64,000 bases of DNA from Cinnamomum chago (taxonomy: Eukaryota > Streptophyta > Magnoliopsida > Laurales > Lauraceae). Numbering within the stretch: position 1 is the stretch's first letter; every line of letters begins with the position of its first letter. The stretch lies in the NCBI GenBank assembly GCA_038049695.1, contig CP142451.1, positions 43,163,001 to 43,227,000 of the forward strand, given 5' to 3'. The notes under the pieces are model-generated. The model did not search any database and was not told where the DNA came from. It saw only the letters and a program-made list of their open reading frames with translations. Made by a program: the position numbers and the translations under genes. This document shows positions 58,741 through 64,000 of the stretch, piece after piece.

Positions 58741-60867
58741 TGGGGACTCGTTCAGAATGACAGTCGCAAGTCATGTATGGACTTCGCCATCGTCCCTCAG
58801 ATGAGAACGCTTAATGCTTTGATTCTTTGGCTTGGCTTAGACCTCAGTTTTTTTTAGGATAAAGACCAAGGGAATGTCCTATATCTAATGAAAAACCGAG
58901 TAAACGGGTTGAAGAGCCACGTTTAGGCCATGTTGGATAAGAGGAAAGAGGTGGCCTTGGGGGGGGGGGGGGTTGCCCCCCAAGGGACTTTGATCACCTT
59001 GTGGTGTCTCTTCTGCAGCGGAGTGGCAGAGTTTCTTCGAGAATTCTTCAAAGATGCGTCCAAGGGCTGTATATGTGTATGTCTATGTGTGTAGTCCTTT
59101 TCTTCTTGGAGTGACCCCTTTTTATAGGCTTTTGGTAGCCATGGGGTGATTTATGGGATTGATGACCCATAATGAGAGGAGTTATAAGTTTTAATTCTTG
59201 ATTATGTAACTCCTTGTTCTTGGCTTATGATTGGCCGGTGGGAGATGATGGGCATTTAATCGCCTTTAATCTCCATGATGAGGGGAGTTTCATGGTTTTA
59301 ATGCCATGATTTCTTGGATTTGTAACTCCCATTTGCTTGATTCTGATTGGGCCGTCCAAAATAATGGGTTAATGACCGCATTAAGTTGTCATAAACGGGT
59401 CAATTAACGACACTAAGTGGTCGCCAGGGCATTTGAAGAGTCGCGGGCCGTGCCGCATCTTTTGGAATTCTTCTTGTGATGATCGTCGATGGATCCACAT
59501 GTTGTTTGATTTCGGATGGCGATGCAACTTCAGAAATTGGTTGATACCCGCGGGCCGGTGACATCTGTCTTGTCGATTTCTCGATCGGTCAAACGGAAAG
59601 TGCACTTTTTTTGTCACCCGGTTGGCGATCTTGGAGCGATCAATGATGATTTCATGCTCTTGACGGCGGATCCGAGATGTCGATGGAGATCAGTCGATTT
59701 CGAGCATCAAAAATCAGATTTTCAGGAAATCACAGGGGCTGGAACTCCTGAAACGAGAAAAAGAACGAAAAATAGGTCACCCGGGACAAATCCAGGGACC
59801 CGACGACCATGGGCCAAGGTCGCCGGCGACAATAGGCCTTGATCGCTGCTGGCGACCATGGGGATTGGGCCCCTTTTGGTCGCCATTTCTCGGCCGTTCT
59901 TTGGTCTATTTCGCCGCCGTTTTCTCCTGGATTTTTCCTGACATTTCTCCTCATTTATTGTCTTGATTTTCTTGAAGAGAACCTGACGAGAAGACGTGCA
60001 AATCAGAGCACAAACTTTCCTATTTTTTGGAAAAGCCGAAGACTTTGTAGCCGATTTTCTGCCAAGAGTTGAAACTAGGTCAAACGATGTCGGAACGACC
60101 TGAAATTTGAGGTGAAGCCTCCTGAGCAGTAGATGGGACCAACCATGGGCTTTTGCTTGATTTTGAAGCCGTTTGGGGTCCCGACGCCAGTAGGCTTGAT
60201 TTTACCGTGAGGAAGATGCCGCGCTTTGACGTGCGGTCAACCAATGTCTGATTGACTTGAAATTTGATAGGGATCCTATTGGAGTCATTTTGAGATGATC
60301 CATTGGCTCCTATTTGGGTGTTGTGGTCTAGGGGTGCTCCGTCGCCGGTAGCCTTGATTTTATTTCGGAGCGTCAAAGTCGGGTCAAACATTGTCGGAAT
60401 GACCTGAAATTTGACGTACAACACTTTTGAAGCATGTTGAAGCCGCCCATGTGCTCTGTTTGATCAGTGATGGCCTCGGTGGTTCTCGCCACCGAGAGGC
60501 TTGATTTTATTGCTCAAGGGTCGATGGAGGGTCAAACGTTGTCGGTTTGACTTGAAATTTGACATGTAGCCTTTTGGAGGTATTTTGGGACCATCCATAG
60601 GCTCTGATCGAACTTTTGTTGTCTTTGACGCCGTCGCCCCCAGGAGCGCTTGTTCAGCTATCGGAGGAGTGAAGTTAGGCCAAATGATGTTGGAATGACC
60701 CAAAACTTCATGTGAACCCCTCTTTTGGCTGTCTTGGAGGATCTTGCAGTTTTTCTTTGATTCTGACAAGATCTGATGCTTGAAGTAACATTGCTCGTTT
60801 GTAGTAGGATGCGGCTCATGTGACTTCTTGATATTGAAGAGGCAAAGTGACATTTTTGGTGTCAACA
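58741..60867 (-). repeat. Probable minus-strand LTR of another retroelement
   Basis: Read on the minus strand it begins TGTTGACACC at 60867, a start typical of Tat/Ogre-like gypsy LTRs from memory. It has a TATA box TATAAAAAGG (plus 59117-59126), then a C-rich leader. The left limit is not fixed; 58741 is a guess near an AATCTCC boundary, and no primer site or coding region is seen beyond it. A 14-base G run lies at about 58963. Confidence 0.45.
60079..60720 (-). repeat. 150-bp tandem array within the minus-strand LTR
   Basis: Five units with GTCAAACGATGTCGGAACGA-like and CTTGAAATTTGA words start near 60079, 60235, 60381, 60531 and 60679 (spacing 146-156 bp). Units also share AGGCTTGATTTTA and a stretch with CCATGGGCT or CCATAGGCT. 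They are strongly diverged. The array lies upstream of the TATA box on the minus strand, in the U3 part. Confidence 0.85.
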
Positions 60868-61129
60868 CCTATAGCTAGTAAAACAACGCAACTAACCTAA
60901 GAGTCAGAGAAATTATGTGGTTGGCCTAAAATCCAATGTAAGTAAAACTTCTCTTAGCTTCACGTGCTGATCCAGGGGTGTCCAGACTCCAAAGGGTAGG
61001 TCCAAATAATCCATTATACAAAAGATGTTCTATAATAACATAAGCATAATTCAAATTTTGAACACATTCCCTTCTTGGCCTCAACCGTACAGGTAGCTTG
61101 AGCCCCTTACACATTTCTGAATTTGTCAT
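60868..61129. other. Short unassigned interval
   Basis: About 260 bp between the two LTRs. A minus-strand frame runs through most of it (60926-61147), but I recognise no family and it overlaps the next LTR start, so I do not call a gene. Confidence 0.4.
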
Positions 61130-61695
61130 TGTAAGACCCCGACCCAAGTGACCTCGATTAGCACTAATTAAGTCGTGTGTTAGCTCTAAGTGAGATTAGT
61201 GGATTTTGGATAAGTTGGGATTAGAATAGCTTTTAAATAGCTTTGGGGAGTTTTGAGTGCTTTCTTGATCTAGTGGGACCTTTTGGGGTTCCTTTAGTGA
61301 CTTTGCTTATACTTGGGGATTATTCGAGATTTTCAACAATTTGTGTTTCATCATCGTTTGACTTATCTTGTTAATCTCTACAACTTTCGTGTTGACTTCA
61401 TTCCCATTTGAAATCCCGAAGCCCGACTTCTACAATTTCGAGGGCAAAACAATCTTTTTACACCAAATCTGGACACAAAATTTGATGTTCCCAAAACTCT
61501 TAAAATATATACTTTTTGGAAAATAGATTTTTCGACGATCACTTTTCCCATCTTCGTCAAACTCATCTGAGGTCCCAATAGCCATGTTTTTAGCCCGACA
61601 AGATTTGTTAGTAGTGGAGCCCACCCTCACTTGTTATAAAAGGAGAACCCTTTTTCCTTCTTCTTTTTTCCAGCTCAAGTTCAGCCAAGCTAGGG

Positions 61696-61745
<50 letters not shown>

Positions 61746-62570
61746 TCTTCATCTCTTTTACACTACCAAGCAATTGCCATTGGAGCAATGGAGGTCATCA
61801 TCTTATTCATCTCCTTGGATACCTTTAGAAGTGAAAACCAACCACATTACAACTTCACTTGGGCTAGTCTTACCCATTTGAAGACCTTGCAAGTAAGTTA
61901 GTTTCCTCATTTTTCTAGATACATGTTCTTCTACCCTTTGAGAAGCTTCACCTTCATTATTGCAGGCTTTCTCTTCCCCATTCATGGTTTTGACCATTTA
62001 GGGTTTTTAATGGGTTGTATTTGGGGGGTTTTGTGTAGCTTGGTGATTTTGAGCTTAAAAGGGAGATTAGGATCTTGCTTAGTCATCCTTGAGGCCAAGG
62101 CAAGTGGATGAATGGGTTGTTGAATGATTTCATGTTTATGTGAAAATATGGATTTTCATTTATTGTCTTCACCTATGCTTTCTCTATGAGTTTTAATAAC
62201 TTTGAAAATGAATATTGGTGAGTCTTTTCTCTTATTTGATCTCTTAAAATGTGCACATTATATTTTGTTAAAGTTCCTTGTCACTTATAGATCTTCATAA
62301 ATGATGGTTGTTCTTGTGATAAATGAAATGGGAAATGAATGTGGTTTAATGATATTGGTGGAGTGGTTGTTGGAGGAGTTAATATGGTTTGGAGGAGGCA
62401 AAGAGACTTAAATGGTTGTAAAATAGTAATGGTTCGAAGGAGGTTAGAAAGGGATGAAAGAAGAGAGCCCGAAACTCCATTTCTGCAGCATTTGTGATAG
62501 TTCGCTCGAGCGATCTTGACAGTTTGCTCGAGCGAACCCATCCAGAGGACAGTTGGCTCGAGCCAACCTG
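61130..62570 (+). repeat. Truncated gypsy G1 LTR
   Basis: It starts TGTAAGACCCCGACCC and follows the G1 backbone. TATAAAAGG lies at 61635, donor-like AA|GTAAGT at 61892, acceptor-like TGTGTAG near 62037 and GC-type AAG|GCAAGT near 62098. It ends abruptly just after the third CTCGAG palindrome (62552-62567). The remaining half of the LTR is absent. A CT microsatellite (about 21 repeats, 61700-61742) expands a pyrimidine leader that is short in the sister copies. Confidence 0.88.
62500..62567 (+). repeat. Palindrome cluster, CTCGAG type, at the truncation point
   Basis: Three units: GTTCGCTCGAGCGATC (62500), GTTTGCTCGAGCGAAC (62522-62537) and the perfect 16-bp palindrome GTTGGCTCGAGCCAAC (62552-62567). 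Relative to GTTCGCTCGAGCGAAC in other LTRs, the last has matched changes on both arms. Confidence 0.9.
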
Positions 62571-62599
62571 CGTTGGATTTTGGGTTTTGGATTTTGGGT

Positions 62600-62900
62600 T
62601 TTCCTTTTGACCTTGTGAACCTAAGGGCTGTATGTGGCGCATTAGGCGGTCAAGAGGGTTTTTGGTTTTTGACCTTGTGACCTAACAAGCTGTATGTGGC
62701 AGGTTAGGGGGTCAGGATTTGATTTTTGATTTTGACCTTGTGGCCCAACAAGCTGTATGTGGCAAATTGGGGGGTCATATTTGGTTTTGACCTTGTGACC
62801 TAACAAGCTGTATGTGGCGAGCTAGGGGGTCAGGATTTTTTTGTTTCGGCCTTGTGACCTAACAAGCTTTATGTGGCAAGTTAGGAGACCAGAGTTTGGT
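62600..62900. repeat. 60-bp tandem array
   Basis: Five units of TTTTGACCTTGTGACCTAAC followed by AAGCTGTATGTGGC and a variable G-rich end, with spacing of 55-62 bp. It begins where the G1 LTR breaks off, so it belongs to whatever lies at the right, not to that LTR. Confidence 0.88.
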
Positions 62901-63460
62901 TTTTTGTGGACTGTCAATTTCAAGCTTAATTTGGTTCATGAGGCTGGATGGTTTGGTTTATTGGAAACTCATGAGGCTTTTTCTTTCTTTCTTTTTTTTT
63001 TTTTTTTTTGAATGGTTCAATCGACTCAAGAGAGGCATGGAACCATCTTGTATGTTCTTGGCAAAGGAGGTTTTTGATGGGAAGCCCCTTTTAGTGCCTA
63101 GGTGGTCAAACCTAACTCATGTGGGCTAACCCGTGGGATCTTAAGCTTTGGAGATGGCTTAGATCTCATATGATGTCATTTTACAAAGAATATCTAAAAA
63201 TATCTCTTGTAGGTAGAGAATATCTAAAAATATCCTTACTTGGAGAGAATCTCTCATGCTTCCTTGTTTTTTGGAGAGATTTTTTCAAAGTATCTTTCTT
63301 CGGAAGAGAATATTTCTCATTCCCTTTCTTTTTGGAGAGAATTTCTCAAAGAATCTTCTCTTTGGGAGAGAATATCTCAAATCTTCTTACTTTTGGGATG
63401 GTTGCTAGTTTTTAGCACTTACCTCCTTGGTTTTCTCCTTATTTCCTCTTTTGGTTTGCT
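62901..63460. repeat. Non-coding stretch with AGAGAATATCT repeats
   Basis: From 63180 to 63400 about five loose copies of GAGAGAATATCTCAAA-like words occur every 40-50 bp. A T-rich run lies at about 62988-63010. No gene is supported. Confidence 0.6.
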
Positions 63461-63640
63461 CTCCTCTATAAAAGCAAAGGAGGTTGGATCTCTTGCGCTT
63501 ATTGCTTTCTTTTTGCAAAAGTCTCCAAGAGTGCTCCAAGATCAAGAACTCTTCTTCTTCTTCAAGAATCTTCAAGTTCTTTCTTCTTCTCCATCCATGG
63601 CTTCAAGTAAGTTTTCTTCCTTCACAAGAAATTCCATGTA
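63461..63640 (+). promoter_or_regulatory. Promoter-like sequence with TATA box
   Basis: CTCTATAAAAGC at about 63465 is followed by a CTTCTT-rich leader and an ATG (63598) with a 14-codon frame ending in TAG. The arrangement resembles the TATA and leader of a plant LTR or gene promoter. No downstream gene is visible before the window ends. Confidence 0.35.
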
Positions 63641-63785
63641 GAAGTAGAATTTTTTCTTTTTCTTTTCTCTTTTTTTTCTTTCTCTTTCTTTTTTCTTCTT
63701 CAAGTGTTTTCTCTGTTTTTTTTTCACGTGCTGGTTCTTTTTTTCTTGGCATTTTTTTTTCAATTTTTTTTCTTGGTTGTACGAA

Positions 63786-63825
63786 CAGGTCCATACGGAC
63801 CTGGTCGCACTGCCACGTGGCAGTG
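63786..63825. repeat. Two adjacent inverted repeats, one an 18-bp perfect palindrome
   Basis: CAGGTCC and GGACCTG flank a 4-base spacer at 63786-63803. Next to it CACTGCCACGTGGCAGTG (63808-63825) is a perfect 18-bp palindrome centred on the G-box core CACGTG. The surroundings are T-rich and nearly featureless. Confidence 0.85.
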
Positions 63826-64000
63826 GGCCACGGCCTACTGGCTAGAAAAAATTTTTTCTTTTTTTTCTTTTTTGAAGAGATTTTTTCCTCTTTTGTTTTT
63901 TCTCTTTTTCTGCTCACCAAGATAATGAGGTTTATGCATTCCAAGATGTTCATGCATATTTCTATCTTTTTTTTTTTATGCATCAAGATAGAGGCTAGAG
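63826..64000. other. Pyrimidine-rich tail of the window
   Basis: T-rich sequence with runs of T; nothing recognisable. Confidence 0.4.

Noticed and set aside
59516-59954. Overlapping open frames of 75-108 codons in a GC-richer patch
   Set aside because: They lie on both strands within the probable minus-strand LTR and have no recognisable domain.
60080-60868. Minus-strand frames of 114 and 134 codons
   Set aside because: Both run through the 150-bp tandem array and show repeated wording only; no domain.
3098-62567. CRISPR-like reading of the regularly spaced palindromes
   Set aside because: This is plant DNA; spacers are short, uneven and not unique, and repeats are imperfect. The arrangement is not a CRISPR array.
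63240-63986. Frames rich in phenylalanine, serine or lysine near the right edge
   Set aside because: They come from T-rich and repeated AGAGAATATCT sequence.
21929-64000. tRNA or rRNA genes
   Set aside because: Apart from the short primer-binding sites complementary to tRNA, no cloverleaf or rRNA-like stretch was recognised by eye on either strand.

Overview
This is nuclear DNA from a seed plant, almost certainly heterochromatin of a repeat-rich genome. Nearly all of the 64 kb is LTR retrotransposon: Ty1/copia and Ty3/gypsy, inserted into one another. No intact host gene is visible. I see no sequence basis for naming the species.

Region 1 (1-21928) is a Ty1/copia family (called copia A) in a tandem dimer: LTR, internal, LTR, internal, LTR, with the middle LTR shared. 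Its gag-pol genes are decayed. Unit 1 carries two foreign solo LTRs of gypsy type (1873-4948 and 6831-10617). Unit 2 has two internal deletions at short direct repeats. Region 2 (21929-23878) holds a likely truncated minus-strand LTR, a 357-bp tandem duplication and a decayed coding-like fragment.

Region 3 (23879-57883) is one Ty3/gypsy chromovirus (element B, Tekay/Del-like, C-terminal chromodomain) with a 5-bp target duplication CCCTT. Its coding region is cut at four places: a solo LTR in gag, one in reverse transcriptase, one in RNase H, and a whole minus-strand copia element (copia D, 40074-53875) in integrase. Copia D is interrupted in one LTR by another solo LTR (41201-45397). Most insertions keep perfect 5-bp target duplications, so the order of events can be read directly.

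Region 4 (57884-64000) holds a probable minus-strand LTR ending at 60867 with a 150-bp tandem array, a truncated gypsy LTR (61130 to about 62570), two further tandem repeats and promoter-like sequence.

The most unusual signal concerns the long (2.8-4.2 kb) gypsy LTRs. Every copy carries, about 1.2-1.6 kb from its start, a cluster of short CpG-rich palindromes. The core differs between copies: GTCGAC, CTCGAG, GATCGATC, or GCTAGC with GGTGACC-like. Core type does not follow LTR family: closely related LTR backbones carry different cores, and different families share a core. Some units show paired changes that keep the palindrome. A local inversion and an LTR truncation both break next to these clusters. 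The same LTRs share a splice-donor-like site, an acceptor-like site, a second GC-type donor-like site and a small stem-loop with paired substitutions. Together these suggest an unusually structured, possibly spliced transcript leader with an exchangeable palindrome cassette.
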